NCBI RefSeq assembly: GCF_000488275.1
Contig: NZ_KI530762.1
Span: forward strand, 1,458,971-1,522,970
Length of the DNA stretch: 64,000 nucleotides
Direction of reading: 5' to 3'
Source: Acinetobacter brisouii CIP 110357
Lineage (GTDB): Bacteria; Pseudomonadota; Gammaproteobacteria; Pseudomonadales; Moraxellaceae
Made by a program: the position numbers and the translations under genes. Position 1 is the first letter of the stretch. The number at the start of each line of letters is the position of its first letter. Below the pieces are notes generated by a model. That model saw only the letters and a list, made by a program, of their open reading frames with translations. It had not been told where the DNA came from and ran no database searches. Of this stretch, positions 44,242-51,433 are shown piece by piece.

Positions 44242-44987
44242 ACCCCACCCACTCCGCTACCAATTCGAGCATCAGCCCAATTGCACTCAACCAGTGTTAA
44301 TCCATCATGTTGAAAACGAGACCAGAGGCGATCCCCTAAATCCTTCTGCAATTCAGCCAATGTAAGATTTGAAATCAGCATGGTTGGTTTACCTGCGTCA
44401 TAGCGTGAATACAAAACCTTGTGGACTAATTGAAGTCGGTTTTCATGACGATCATGAAGCCCATACTCATCTAGGATCAGTAAGTCATACTCAGTGAATC
44501 GATAGATCGCAGCTGCTTCACTGTCATCAGCTCTTTTCCATGCATTGGCAATGTCATTTGCCATGTCTTCCGAAGTGATATAGCGAACATAAATCCCCTT
44601 GTTTAAAAGCGTTCTGGCTACTGCACAGCTCAAATGGGTTTTACCTGTACCTGTCTTACCCGACATGATGAAATTGCGCTTCTGACCAGCAATCATGACT
44701 CTTGAGAACTCAACGCAGTTGTTCAGGGCATTCGATTGCCCAGCAAAATTCGTGTTGTAATTTCTAAAGCCTGAATTCTTGTGACGATCAGGAATCATTG
44801 CTCCAGCAAAGTGCAACTCACGAACCATCTTGTTTACAGATTCCTGATGCTCCTGGTTATTCTTGTTCACCAAGTTTTTTGCACACTCAGGACAGATTTG
44901 ATTAGGACCAGCTTGAACTTTTTGAATTTTGTGTTCAGCGCAGTAAGCCTGCACCTGTTGAAATTTCATTGAGATCATTGCATTCAT
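44238..44987 (-). CDS. DnaC-like helicase loader ATPase
   Basis: 249 residues. N-terminal cysteine pairs (CAEHK...CPEC) may bind zinc. AAA+ core: Walker A SGKTGTGKTHLSCAVA, Walker B YDLLILDEYGLHD, sensor-1 LISNLT, and the arginine-finger region GDRLWSRFQHDG. It resembles DnaC/phage P-type loaders that place the host DnaB helicase on the phage origin. ATGA overlaps with both neighbours; it follows the initiator gene. Confidence 0.88.
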   Translation of the reverse strand: MNAMISMKFQQVQAYCAEHKIQKVQAGPNQICPECAKNLVNKNNQEHQESVNKMVRELHFAGAMIPDRHKNSGFRNYNTNFAGQSNALNNCVEFSRVMIAGQKRNFIMSGKTGTGKTHLSCAVARTLLNKGIYVRYITSEDMANDIANAWKRADDSEAAAIYRFTEYDLLILDEYGLHDRHENRLQLVHKVLYSRYDAGKPTMLISNLTLAELQKDLGDRLWSRFQHDGLTLVECNWADARIGSGVGGV

Positions 44988-45838
44988 ACAAAATCCTCCG
45001 GTATTTCAACTGGCTTAACATCTCCTTGGAATTCAGGAATATCTTTCCATGCCTCGTTGACGTTACGGTTTGGTTTTTCAGTGGATGAATAACCTGTTTG
45101 TTTCTTATGGTTGTTCAGAGGGGTTTGTTGTCTACGCTCAACCCATTGAACAAGTTTTCCAAGAATTTGGTTTTTCACCATTTGATTTTTATGGCCATAC
45201 TCAGCTTGTAAATCACCTTGGAGTTTATTCAGGTCTTCCTGAGTGATTTCCTGTAAACCACGAAGTTTGATTTTTGTGTTTACGAGAGAGAGATCAAAAA
45301 CAAAACGGAGATCTTCCGTTTTATCTTGTTCCTGCTCTTGTTCCTGCTCTTGTTCCTGCTCTTGGCTTGCAAGGGGCTTCGAAGGGGCTTGGTTTTTAGG
45401 TGTATTTTTTGCAGTATTTCCACGTTTTTCAGTCATGCAAAAAGCTTGGCTATATTTATCGTAAAAGCTTGCTAGATAAGGGTTTGAAGGCAATGAGTTA
45501 TACTCGTTTTGCACCCCAATACTGCGCTTATCTGTGTCCTTGAGTTTTTCAGCAATCTGGAAGCGGGCCATTTCATGCACCCATACCATTTCTGTAGACT
45601 CGTCATAACTGCAAAAACCCGCTTCACAAGCCCATTTAAGCCCCTTCGAAGCCCCTTCCATGCCTAAGCCAGTTTCGTGAGCAACATATAAAAGGGGGAT
45701 GTAATACAAGCCCAACATGTTTGCATGCGGGCAAGTCATTAAATACATTGAAACTACAACCGACTCTGGGCACTTGCGTAACTGCTTTCCAGTTGATCCT
45801 GTCCAGAAATGTGGCGAAACTTTTGCATAATCACGCAT
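44984..45838 (-). CDS. replication initiator (lambda O/DnaT-like role)
   Basis: 284 residues. The N-terminal 110 residues form a winged-helix-like domain (SPHFWTGSTGKQLRKCPESVVVSMYLMTCPHANMLGLYYIP...). A linker with an EQ repeat (KPLASQEQEQEQEQEQEQD) follows, then a C-terminal domain (LQEITQEDLNKLQGDLQAEYG). The linker DNA is a 12-bp tandem repeat. Being the gene just before the DnaC-like loader, it should bind the phage origin, which in lambda lies inside O itself. Confidence 0.75.
   Translation of the reverse strand: MRDYAKVSPHFWTGSTGKQLRKCPESVVVSMYLMTCPHANMLGLYYIPLLYVAHETGLGMEGASKGLKWACEAGFCSYDESTEMVWVHEMARFQIAEKLKDTDKRSIGVQNEYNSLPSNPYLASFYDKYSQAFCMTEKRGNTAKNTPKNQAPSKPLASQEQEQEQEQEQEQDKTEDLRFVFDLSLVNTKIKLRGLQEITQEDLNKLQGDLQAEYGHKNQMVKNQILGKLVQWVERRQQTPLNNHKKQTGYSSTEKPNRNVNEAWKDIPEFQGDVKPVEIPEDFV
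45325..45364. repeat. 12-bp tandem repeat within the initiator gene
   Basis: CTTGTTCCTGCT is repeated 3.3 times. It encodes the EQEQ linker on the minus strand; it could also be a slippage-prone microsatellite or part of an origin. The adjacent ACGGAGATCTTCCGT (45305-45319) is a palindrome. Confidence 0.8.
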
Positions 45839-45965
45839 GGCTTTTAAGCTCCTTATAAGGGGCTTTCATGTAGCTACTAAGGTGTGTAAATTCTTTTAAA
45901 AACCAAAGAGACTTAATAAGATGCCCCTTTAGATCTGGTGGAATTACTGGGCGCTCATCTATCAT
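45831..45965 (-). CDS. 44-aa early protein
   Basis: MIDERPVIPPDLKGHLIKSL... ending AYKELKSHA-like PYKELKSHA. Starts inside the end of the 89-aa gene (11-bp overlap) and ends 8 bp into the initiator gene. The longer frame to 46043 is read from the opposite phase of the 89-aa gene and is not credible. The coupled position is the support; function unknown. Confidence 0.5.
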   Translation of the reverse strand: MIDERPVIPPDLKGHLIKSLWFLKEFTHLSSYMKAPYKELKSHA

Positions 45966-46224
45966 TATTTTCCCCACCGAAAACTGATTCAAAAGCCGAT
46001 TGAAATGCAGCATCAAAACCACCTGACTGGATAAACCCGTCAATGATGTTTGGTTCTTCTAAGCAATCTAGGCACACAAAGCCTGTTTCTGTACGTGATA
46101 CCAGTTGATCTGAACCGCAGTAATCACATGTAGGCTCTAAAATTAGGCAATGGTTGCAGCAAGATTCTTCAAACTCAGTGCATTTGCCTTGACATGGGTG
46201 TTGTGTTAAATTTGATTTGTTCAT
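45955..46224 (-). CDS. cysteine-rich small early protein, 89 aa
   Basis: Eight or more Cys, arranged as CQGKC, CCNHC, CDYCG and CLDC with a C-terminal acidic helix (FDAAFQSAFESVFGG). Probably a zinc-binding domain, perhaps two small zinc knuckles. ATGA overlap with the upstream gene. Function unknown. Confidence 0.65.
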   Translation of the reverse strand: MNKSNLTQHPCQGKCTEFEESCCNHCLILEPTCDYCGSDQLVSRTETGFVCLDCLEEPNIIDGFIQSGGFDAAFQSAFESVFGGENNDR

Positions 46225-46532
46225 AAATGATTGACCTTATTTGTTGAACATGAAGCCTGATCTCGACCATCAGGCTTTTTTATGGTTAAAATTTGAGAAT
46301 CTGGGTTTTCCACAACTTGCCCAACCAAACCCAAACGCTCCCTTTTCTTCCTGTTTTTATTTGCTCTTTCAAGCATTAAGCTAACTTCATGGTAATCACC
46401 CATGATTGCCTTTTCTAAAAGGATGACAGCTTGATGTGCATAATCTTTACCGCGGACATCTGCGATCAATCGCAAACGCTCCATCATGTCTGGAAGCATC
46501 TTCAATCGGAGATCTTCTTTTTCAAGACTCAT
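46221..46532 (-). CDS. Arc-like (ribbon-helix-helix) early regulator candidate, 103 aa
   Basis: N-terminal LRLKMLPDMMERLRLIADVRGKDYAHQAVILLEKAI has the strand-helix-helix pattern of Arc/MetJ-type DNA-binding proteins. This is followed by a basic RANKNRKKRERLGL. It is the second gene of the right early operon, the CII slot in lambda, but there is no CII homology. Tentative. Confidence 0.55.
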   Translation of the reverse strand: MSLEKEDLRLKMLPDMMERLRLIADVRGKDYAHQAVILLEKAIMGDYHEVSLMLERANKNRKKRERLGLVGQVVENPDSQILTIKKPDGRDQASCSTNKVNHL

Positions 46533-46540
46533 AGTTCACC

Positions 46541-46729
46541 TTATGAATTTGATTTGTTTTCACGTTTAATTGGCTCTTTCCCGCTTGCTAGATCGCGAAC
46601 TTGATATTCACGGGCTAAAGGAATTCGATCATTGGGCCACTGATAAACAGCCGCTGGATCAATCCCAAGCAAATTTGCTAAGCCAACTCCATTAACTCCA
46701 AGCAACTCATAAGCTTCTTGCTTAGTCAT
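46541..46729 (-). CDS. Cro-like repressor, 62 aa
   Basis: Small helix-turn-helix protein: EAYELLGVNGVGLANLLGIDPAAVYQWPNDRIPLAREYQVRDL matches the YdaS/Cro fold. First gene on the minus strand beyond the operator cluster and divergent from the repressor gene; such a gene switches the phage to lytic growth by shutting off the repressor promoter. Transcribed from a TTGATT/TATTTT promoter carrying an operator. Confidence 0.82.
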   Translation of the reverse strand: MTKQEAYELLGVNGVGLANLLGIDPAAVYQWPNDRIPLAREYQVRDLASGKEPIKRENKSNS

Positions 46730-46744
46730 TTAATTTTGCCCAAT

Positions 46745-46808
46745 AAAATAAGATTTCTTAGTATTTAATCAAAGAAATCTTATTAACACAAGATGTAAGA
46801 TAACTTAT
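46745..46808. promoter_or_regulatory. right operator/promoter region (OR-like, three operators)
   Basis: Three 13-bp palindromes: ATAAGATTTCTTA (46748-46760), AAAGAAATCTTAT (46771-46783) and TAAGATAACTTAT (46796-46808). Rightward early promoter on the minus strand: TTGATT (46772-46767), 16 bp, TATTTT (46750-46745), with the first operator over the -10 box. Repressor maintenance promoter on the plus strand: TTAGTA (46758), 17 bp, TATTAA (46781). The third operator abuts the repressor ATG, which lacks a Shine-Dalgarno. Confidence 0.85.
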
Positions 46809-47501
46809 ATGGAAAATAAAACTACTGGTCAGCGCATACGCGCTCTTAGACGCTCAAAGAAATTAACCCAAGCGCAGTTAGCAAAGATTGCGGGGGTTAG
46901 TTCACCCGCTGTAACTGAATGGGAAAAGGATAGCTATTTGCCAAAAGCAGCATCACTGGATGCTATGGCGAAAGAATTTAATGTCTCAACAGACTACATT
47001 CTCAAAGGAATAGAAGGTGAAAATCCAGCAACAGAGGCACAACAAGAAACTACTAGCCATGAAGCCAGCAATGTTAGTTTTAATGGTAAGCCACTGAGAA
47101 AAATACCCGTACTGGACTTTGTTCAAGCGGGACTGTGGCGTGGTGTTGTTTATGATGGCATTCACCCTATTGGGCATACATACACTGATTATGAAGGAAT
47201 AAATCCACAAGATGTTTTTGGTGTGACTGTTGACGGTATGAGTATGTCACCACGGTTCATGCCAAATGATGAGTTAGTGATTGATCCAAACCTTGCACCA
47301 CAACCAGGTAACTTTGTCATTGCCCAAAATGGCGACTATGAGGTGACTTTCAAGAAGTACCGTGTCACTGGGTACGATGAGGAAGGTCGAGAGCAATTCC
47401 AGTTAGTTCCGCTAAACCCTGATTTTGGAACACTTGATTCCATTCAGCATAAGATCAGTATTATTGGCGTAGTCGTAAAACATATTCAGAATTTGAGATA
47501 A
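46809..47501 (+). CDS. CI/LexA-type prophage repressor
   Basis: 230 residues. N-terminal HTH (residues 6-62; LTQAQLAKIAGVSSPAVTEWEKD) and a C-terminal S24 peptidase domain. The probable cleavage site is in FVQAGLW; the nucleophile Ser is in VDGMSMSPRF and the general-base Lys in VTFKKYRV. Damage-activated RecA would stimulate self-cleavage and induce the phage. Start at 46809 directly behind the third operator, with no SD: a leaderless or near-leaderless mRNA as for lambda cI. Closed by its own terminator. Confidence 0.93.
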   Translation: MENKTTGQRIRALRRSKKLTQAQLAKIAGVSSPAVTEWEKDSYLPKAASLDAMAKEFNVSTDYILKGIEGENPATEAQQETTSHEASNVSFNGKPLRKIPVLDFVQAGLWRGVVYDGIHPIGHTYTDYEGINPQDVFGVTVDGMSMSPRFMPNDELVIDPNLAPQPGNFVIAQNGDYEVTFKKYRVTGYDEEGREQFQLVPLNPDFGTLDSIQHKISIIGVVVKHIQNLR

Positions 47502-47505
47502 CAAT

Positions 47506-47530
47506 AGGCAGCTTAAGCTGCCTTTTTATA
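47506..47530 (+). terminator. terminator of the repressor gene
   Basis: AGGCAGC-TTAA-GCTGCCT followed by TTTTATATT, just after the repressor stop. Confidence 0.92.
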
Positions 47531-47585
47531 TTAAGAAAACTGTGAACCCGACACAGTAACTACAGCAGATCGGGTGGAGAGAAAT

Positions 47586-47864
47586 GTGGCAAATTACTTA
47601 ATCAGCTATGACCTCATTGGTGATAAAGATTACGAAAAACTATTTGAGGCTATCAAATCTATAGCTAATGGCTACTCCAGACCCCTGAAATCGGTCTGGA
47701 TCATAGGTCATAAAGGGGAAGCTTCTGACATAGTCAATGCCTTATCACGATATATCGACAATAATGATAAGTTGTTTGTTACATTAGTCACAAAAGACAC
47801 TTCATGGACTAAAACTCTAAAAGACTCCACTAGAGAATGGCTTAAAAAATATATTTGGTTATAA
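47586..47864 (+). CDS. Cas2-fold (SinR-like) small protein
   Basis: 92 residues from the GTG at 47586 (seven bases after GGAG); a GTG four codons earlier is less likely. ANYLISYDLIGDKDYEKLFEAI and SVWIIGHKGEASDIVNALSRYIDNNDKLFVTLV form the beta-alpha-beta ferredoxin fold of Cas2/VapD relatives. An Asp sits at the end of strand 1 (SYDL), the usual metal-binding residue. There is no cas1 and no CRISPR array. It resembles what databases name SinR family proteins. It sits in the immunity region between repressor and left operator, where lambda carries rexAB, so a superinfection-exclusion or toxin-like nuclease role is possible. Confidence 0.7.
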   Translation: MANYLISYDLIGDKDYEKLFEAIKSIANGYSRPLKSVWIIGHKGEASDIVNALSRYIDNNDKLFVTLVTKDTSWTKTLKDSTREWLKKYIWL

Positions 47865-48047
47865 TTTGGGTTCTGATGTGACCCCGACCCCATTAAAATA
47901 ATCTTCTTGGTCTTTAATGGCTTTATCAATCCATTCCTGATCAGCATCCACTACTACATCTTCCAGCAGTGTTACACGCCCTTCAAATAGCTTGACTCGT
48001 GTGCCTGCTGGAATAATACCACGATCCAATTCTTTATCTTTATCCAT
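47859..48047 (-). CDS. small convergent protein of the immunity region, 62 aa
   Basis: Start at 48047 (MDKDKELDRGIIPAGTRV) with GGAG seven bases upstream. It contains a beta-rich AGTRVKLFEGRVTLLEDVVVDADQ and an acidic C-terminus. It converges on the Cas2-fold gene, overlapping its last six bases. Antisense overlap suggests mutual expression control. Not recognised. Confidence 0.55.
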   Translation of the reverse strand: MDKDKELDRGIIPAGTRVKLFEGRVTLLEDVVVDADQEWIDKAIKDQEDYFNGVGVTSEPKL

Positions 48048-48064
48048 AATAAACTCCAAACCAA

Positions 48065-48092
48065 CCCGACCCAGTGTCGGGTTTTCTTTTGT
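48065..48092 (+). terminator. terminator before the left operator region
   Basis: CCCGAC-CCAGT-GTCGGG followed by TTTTCTTTTG; stops plus-strand transcripts from the immunity genes before the early left promoter. Confidence 0.85.
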
Positions 48093-48109
48093 CTATTAAA
48101 ACATAAAAA

Positions 48110-48181
48110 ATAAGTTATCTTAAAAATTAAATAAGATTTCTTAGAATAATTATTGACTCTCAATGTAAGAAATCTTATATT
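48110..48181 (+). promoter_or_regulatory. left operator/promoter region (OL-like, three operators)
   Basis: ATAAGTTATCTTA (48110-48122), ATAAGATTTCTTA (48131-48143) and TAAGAAATCTTAT (48166-48178) are the same 13-bp sites as in the right region. Promoter TTGACT (48153-48158), 17 bp, TATATT (48176-48181) drives the plus-strand early operon. The third operator lies between the boxes and overlaps the -10. Confidence 0.85.
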
Positions 48182-48200
48182 TAAAACACTAAGACAAACA

Positions 48201-48235
48201 AAAGCCCCAACACTTGCAGGCGACGGGGCTTTTCA
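48201..48235 (+). terminator. early terminator (tL1-like) in the left operon leader
   Basis: AAAGCCCC, 16-nt loop, GGGGCTTTT, about 20 bp downstream of the promoter start. It suggests that early left transcription needs antitermination or is attenuated. Confidence 0.7.
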
Positions 48236-48251
48236 CAACAACGAGGTCATT

Positions 48252-48455
48252 ATGGAAAAAAATCTTTTATCTGTCAAATCAAAGTCGGGACTCGTATTCC
48301 CTGCCTTTGTCGCACTCATCATCTTCTGTGTTGTGTTCTTTACTGCACTCCGTGAAGCAGATCGTCAAGAGCGCGAAGCTACTGTCGTGAAAGTACAAGT
48401 TCAAAGCGAGCGTGATGCTCAAAGCCTTTACCAATCTGCTAAGAAGGGGGATTGA
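48252..48455 (+). CDS. single-TM early protein, 67 aa
   Basis: Start at 48252 (MEKNLLSVKSKSG) with GAGG six bases upstream; the longer frame runs through the terminator. One helix (GLVFPAFVALIIFCVVFFTAL) then a charged coiled-coil tail. First gene of the left early operon. Function unknown. Confidence 0.65.
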   Translation: MEKNLLSVKSKSGLVFPAFVALIIFCVVFFTALREADRQEREATVVKVQVQSERDAQSLYQSAKKGD

Positions 48456-48457
48456 TA

Positions 48458-48769
48458 ATGAATGCTCAAGCCTACCCTGACAAATTCTCAGAATTCCTTG
48501 GCAAAGACGCACGCTCTGGTCTCTATTTTGTGCGACTTGGTCATACAACCTATGCAGCAAATGCAACTTGTACAGAAATCTTCACCGTGAAAGACGGCGT
48601 GAATACCTCTGTTTCTCAAGATGTGTTGGCTTCTAAGGGCTGGATCTTAAGAAGCATGCGTGATGTGGTTTTCGCTGAGCGACGCAAGTTTTCTGAAGCT
48701 ATGCAGCGCTCAAACATTCCAGTTTATTCGCGTCAAGCATATAAGCATCGTCGCGGTTACTCGCACTAA
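48458..48769 (+). CDS. hypothetical early protein, 103 aa
   Basis: Start at 48458 (MNAQAYPDKFSEFLGKD). Residues 20-65 look like a small beta sheet (SGLYFVRLGHTTYAANATC, WILRSMRD). The C-terminus is basic and Tyr/Arg-rich (RQAYKHRRGYSH). Common in Acinetobacter phage early operons as far as I recall; function unknown. Confidence 0.65.
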   Translation: MNAQAYPDKFSEFLGKDARSGLYFVRLGHTTYAANATCTEIFTVKDGVNTSVSQDVLASKGWILRSMRDVVFAERRKFSEAMQRSNIPVYSRQAYKHRRGYSH

Positions 48770-48784
48770 TTCAGGGGAAATATC

Positions 48785-49915
48785 ATGGCTTTAAATATTA
48801 TTACTGCTGATCAGGTTTTACAGGTAAACGCAATTATCACCTACATCTACGCTGATCCTGGTCTTGGTAAAACCTCTATGGGCTTCACTGCTGATAAGGC
48901 AATTTCTTTTGACTTTGACAAAGGTGCTCACCGTACTGGTGAATTACGTCGCGGTGCTGTAGTTAAAGTAAACAACTGGAATGATGTTGTAGAGCTTACA
49001 GCTCAAGACTTGGCACCATTCAATACAATCGTTTTAGATACTGTGGGTGCAATGCTTGAGTGCATTAAAACCCACCTTCTCACCATCCGAAACAATCGAC
49101 AGCAAGATGGAACACTAAAGCTTAAGGCTCAGGGTTCAGCAAACAACATCTTTAAAAACTATGTTCACATGCTGATCAGTATGGGTAAGGACGTTGTTTT
49201 TATTGCTCACGCTTCTGAAGATCAGAACGGCGACCAAACCATTTATCGTCCAGACTTAGGCGGTAAAAACCGTAACGAGCTTTACCGTATCGCTGACATC
49301 ATGGGCTATTTGACAACTGTTCGCACACAAGAAGGTAAACCAGCACGTGTTATCAGCTTCAACCCATCCGACACACACCATGCTAAAAACGCGGGTGCTT
49401 TGGGTAATGAGGTTGGTGAAGTTTTGGTTCCCGATCTAAAAACCAACCCTACATTTTTGGCTGACATGATTGCTCAAGCAAAAGCTCACATTAATACGCT
49501 TACTCCTGAGCAGCTTGCCACCATCAAGGCAAATGAAGATCTTGAGAATTGGCAGCAAAGCTGTAAAGAGGCTGAATATGCCTCTGATCTTGATCAGCTC
49601 ACTGAATCTTTGCATGACATGGTTGAGTCAAAGCATGTTTATGCTGAATCAATGCGCCAAACCATGCTCTTACGTGCCAAAGAGCTTAAATGCAAATTCA
49701 ATAAAGAAAGCAATAAGTGGTATGACCCACCTGAATTCCAAGCCATTTCTGACGAGCAGCGCGACCAACTTCAAGCATTTATAGATGAACGCGGTCTTGA
49801 TGTGAAAAGCGTTTGCGAACACCTCGGCATTGATGCCCTCACTCAAATTGATGTGAACACACTTACTGCTGTTCAGGCAGATATCGACAACTTAGCCAAA
49901 GAGAGCCTTGCATAA
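48785..49915 (+). CDS. Sak4-like RecA-fold ATPase (phage recombination)
   Basis: 376 residues. Walker A YADPGLGKTSMG at about 23 and Walker B NTIVLDTVGAM; FIAHASEDQNGD resembles the next RecA-core strand. The N-terminal 240 residues are the AAA_24/Sak4 module; the C-terminal 130 residues are helical and extend the family length. Sak4 proteins act as single-strand annealing ATPases in phage recombination. Overlaps the exonuclease gene by one base, so the two probably work together. Confidence 0.8.
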   Translation: MALNIITADQVLQVNAIITYIYADPGLGKTSMGFTADKAISFDFDKGAHRTGELRRGAVVKVNNWNDVVELTAQDLAPFNTIVLDTVGAMLECIKTHLLTIRNNRQQDGTLKLKAQGSANNIFKNYVHMLISMGKDVVFIAHASEDQNGDQTIYRPDLGGKNRNELYRIADIMGYLTTVRTQEGKPARVISFNPSDTHHAKNAGALGNEVGEVLVPDLKTNPTFLADMIAQAKAHINTLTPEQLATIKANEDLENWQQSCKEAEYASDLDQLTESLHDMVESKHVYAESMRQTMLLRAKELKCKFNKESNKWYDPPEFQAISDEQRDQLQAFIDERGLDVKSVCEHLGIDALTQIDVNTLTAVQADIDNLAKESLA

Positions 49916-50595
49916 TGAAAGCAATTATTCTTGATACCGAAACCAATAAATTACAAGGCTTGCCAATTGAAGTTGCTTATGTGCCTTGCGAAGTCAAAGA
50001 CGGCTCTACCTCGGTTTTCGCTGATCAGGCTTTTGATGAGTATTACTCTGTTGGTGAACCTATTTCATATGGTTCTATGGCTGTGCATCACATTTTGGAA
50101 AGCGACATTGCTGACAAGCCAGCACATACCACGTTCAAACTGCCTGAATCTGCTCAGTACATCATTGGTCACAACATTGACTATGACATCGAAGCAATCA
50201 AGCGCTGTGGTGTTGATACATCGAATCTGAAAGCCATTTGTACGCTGGCACTGGCTCGTAAAGTATGGCCAGAAGCTGAAGCTCACAATATCTCTGCCCT
50301 GACCTACATGATCTTTGAGGGGATTCCATCTGTACGTGATCAACTGCGTTCAGCACACAATGCCAAACAAGATGTGTTGCTCACTGGAAAGATTCTCAAG
50401 AGCATTGTGAACAAACTTCAAGCCACTGATTTAGAGCATTTATATCAACTTTCAGAAGATGCCCGCATCCCTTCTATCATCACCTTTGGCAAGTATAGAG
50501 GCACAGCTATCAAAGACGTACCAAGCGACTACAAAGCTTGGTTGCTTAAACAGAATGAGCTTGATCCGTATTTGCGTAAAGCTTTAACAGCATAA
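49915..50595 (+). CDS. DEDD-type 3'-5' exonuclease with C-terminal DUF3820 domain
   Basis: 226 residues. Exo I ILDTETNKLQ, Exo II IIGHNIDYDIEAI, Exo III HNAKQDVLLTGKIL: the DnaQ/ExoX-like nuclease. After residue 185, ITFGKYRGTAIKDVPSDYKAWLLKQ is the DUF3820 extension often fused to phage exonucleases. It follows the Sak4-like gene and may resect DNA for annealing, in place of a lambda Exo. TAATG-type coupling with the upstream gene. Confidence 0.85.
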   Translation: MKAIILDTETNKLQGLPIEVAYVPCEVKDGSTSVFADQAFDEYYSVGEPISYGSMAVHHILESDIADKPAHTTFKLPESAQYIIGHNIDYDIEAIKRCGVDTSNLKAICTLALARKVWPEAEAHNISALTYMIFEGIPSVRDQLRSAHNAKQDVLLTGKILKSIVNKLQATDLEHLYQLSEDARIPSIITFGKYRGTAIKDVPSDYKAWLLKQNELDPYLRKALTA

Positions 50596-50640
50596 CACCA
50601 CCCACCGACATGGATGTCTCATTGGGAAACTGGAGAACTT

Positions 50641-50985
50641 ATGAATATTAAAAATTTAGATGTTGTTAATCAAATAACACGAATTCCGAATGATGTATGC
50701 CCTGCATTTATGGAGTGGTGTTTGCGTGGTGGGCATGAAATCAAAGTTAAGAAAGACGGCGTGATTATTCGCAAAGGCAAAAGCAGCGGCATGATTTTAT
50801 GTCGTGGCAAGGTCGAACCAAACTACCTGATGACTGAGTACGTTATCAGCCGATTTGAATTATTTAGTCGCCAGTGGATGAAATATGGTCGAGCGTTCTT
50901 TGAAGAATTAGACAAATCGATGCTGAAAAAATGCGATGGCATTTATAAACAGGCAGAAATTGAAAAAATGAGGGTGGCGGCGTGA
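50641..50985 (+). CDS. hypothetical early protein, 114 aa
   Basis: Start at 50641 (MNIKNLDVVNQITR), GGAG seven bases upstream. Compact protein with VCPAFMEWCLRGGHEIKVKKDGVIIRKGK. The C-terminal helix is charged. Unknown role; overlaps the next GTG start by four bases. Confidence 0.6.
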   Translation: MNIKNLDVVNQITRIPNDVCPAFMEWCLRGGHEIKVKKDGVIIRKGKSSGMILCRGKVEPNYLMTEYVISRFELFSRQWMKYGRAFFEELDKSMLKKCDGIYKQAEIEKMRVAA

Positions 50986-51431
50986 ACAAATTACAAATGG
51001 CGCATGAGTACGCAAAAATATCCGTCTCAGCAATGCTAAATGATGATCCTGATTCAGATATTAATTTTGAAATGGTTGCAATGAATGCATTTGGACTTAC
51101 GGATGCCATGTTCGCAGAATTTGAAAAACGCGAAAAAGAAGAAGCTGCGAAAAAGCGTTTTGAAATTCAGAAGTTACTCAATGCGGATAACACTTTTATT
51201 GAGCGCGAAGATCAGCATTTTGATGATGTTGAATGGCATCCTGATTGGAGTTTGGCGCCTGAAAATGCGATGGCTTGTGCAATGGATGCTGATAAGTCCA
51301 TGTGGTGGCATGGAAAATATCCAAAACGCACTGATGTTGAATGGCTCGGTGATGTGCTTGGGGAATACAAAGATCATGGTTACGTAGGCGACTGGCGCGA
51401 CTCGTTTCGCATTCGTCCAGAGGGGGTTTGA
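50982..51431 (+). CDS. hypothetical early protein, 149 aa
   Basis: GTG start coupled to the preceding stop (GTGA). Acidic, Trp-rich C-terminal half (HPDWSLAPENAMACAMDADKSMWWHGKYP). Not recognised; no membrane segment. Confidence 0.6.
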   Translation: MNKLQMAHEYAKISVSAMLNDDPDSDINFEMVAMNAFGLTDAMFAEFEKREKEEAAKKRFEIQKLLNADNTFIEREDQHFDDVEWHPDWSLAPENAMACAMDADKSMWWHGKYPKRTDVEWLGDVLGEYKDHGYVGDWRDSFRIRPEGV

Positions 51432-51433
51432 AC

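Noticed and set aside
45243..45464. Plus-strand frame rich in Cys-Ser repeats inside the initiator gene
   Set aside because: It is the antisense reading of the 12-bp repeat that encodes the EQ linker; no start signal.
46986..47210. Minus-strand frame inside the repressor gene
   Set aside because: Shadow; the repressor frame has clear HTH and S24 motifs.
47586..47864. Cas2-like gene as a sign of a CRISPR-Cas locus
   Set aside because: No repeat-spacer array and no other cas gene in the window; the gene sits in a prophage immunity region.
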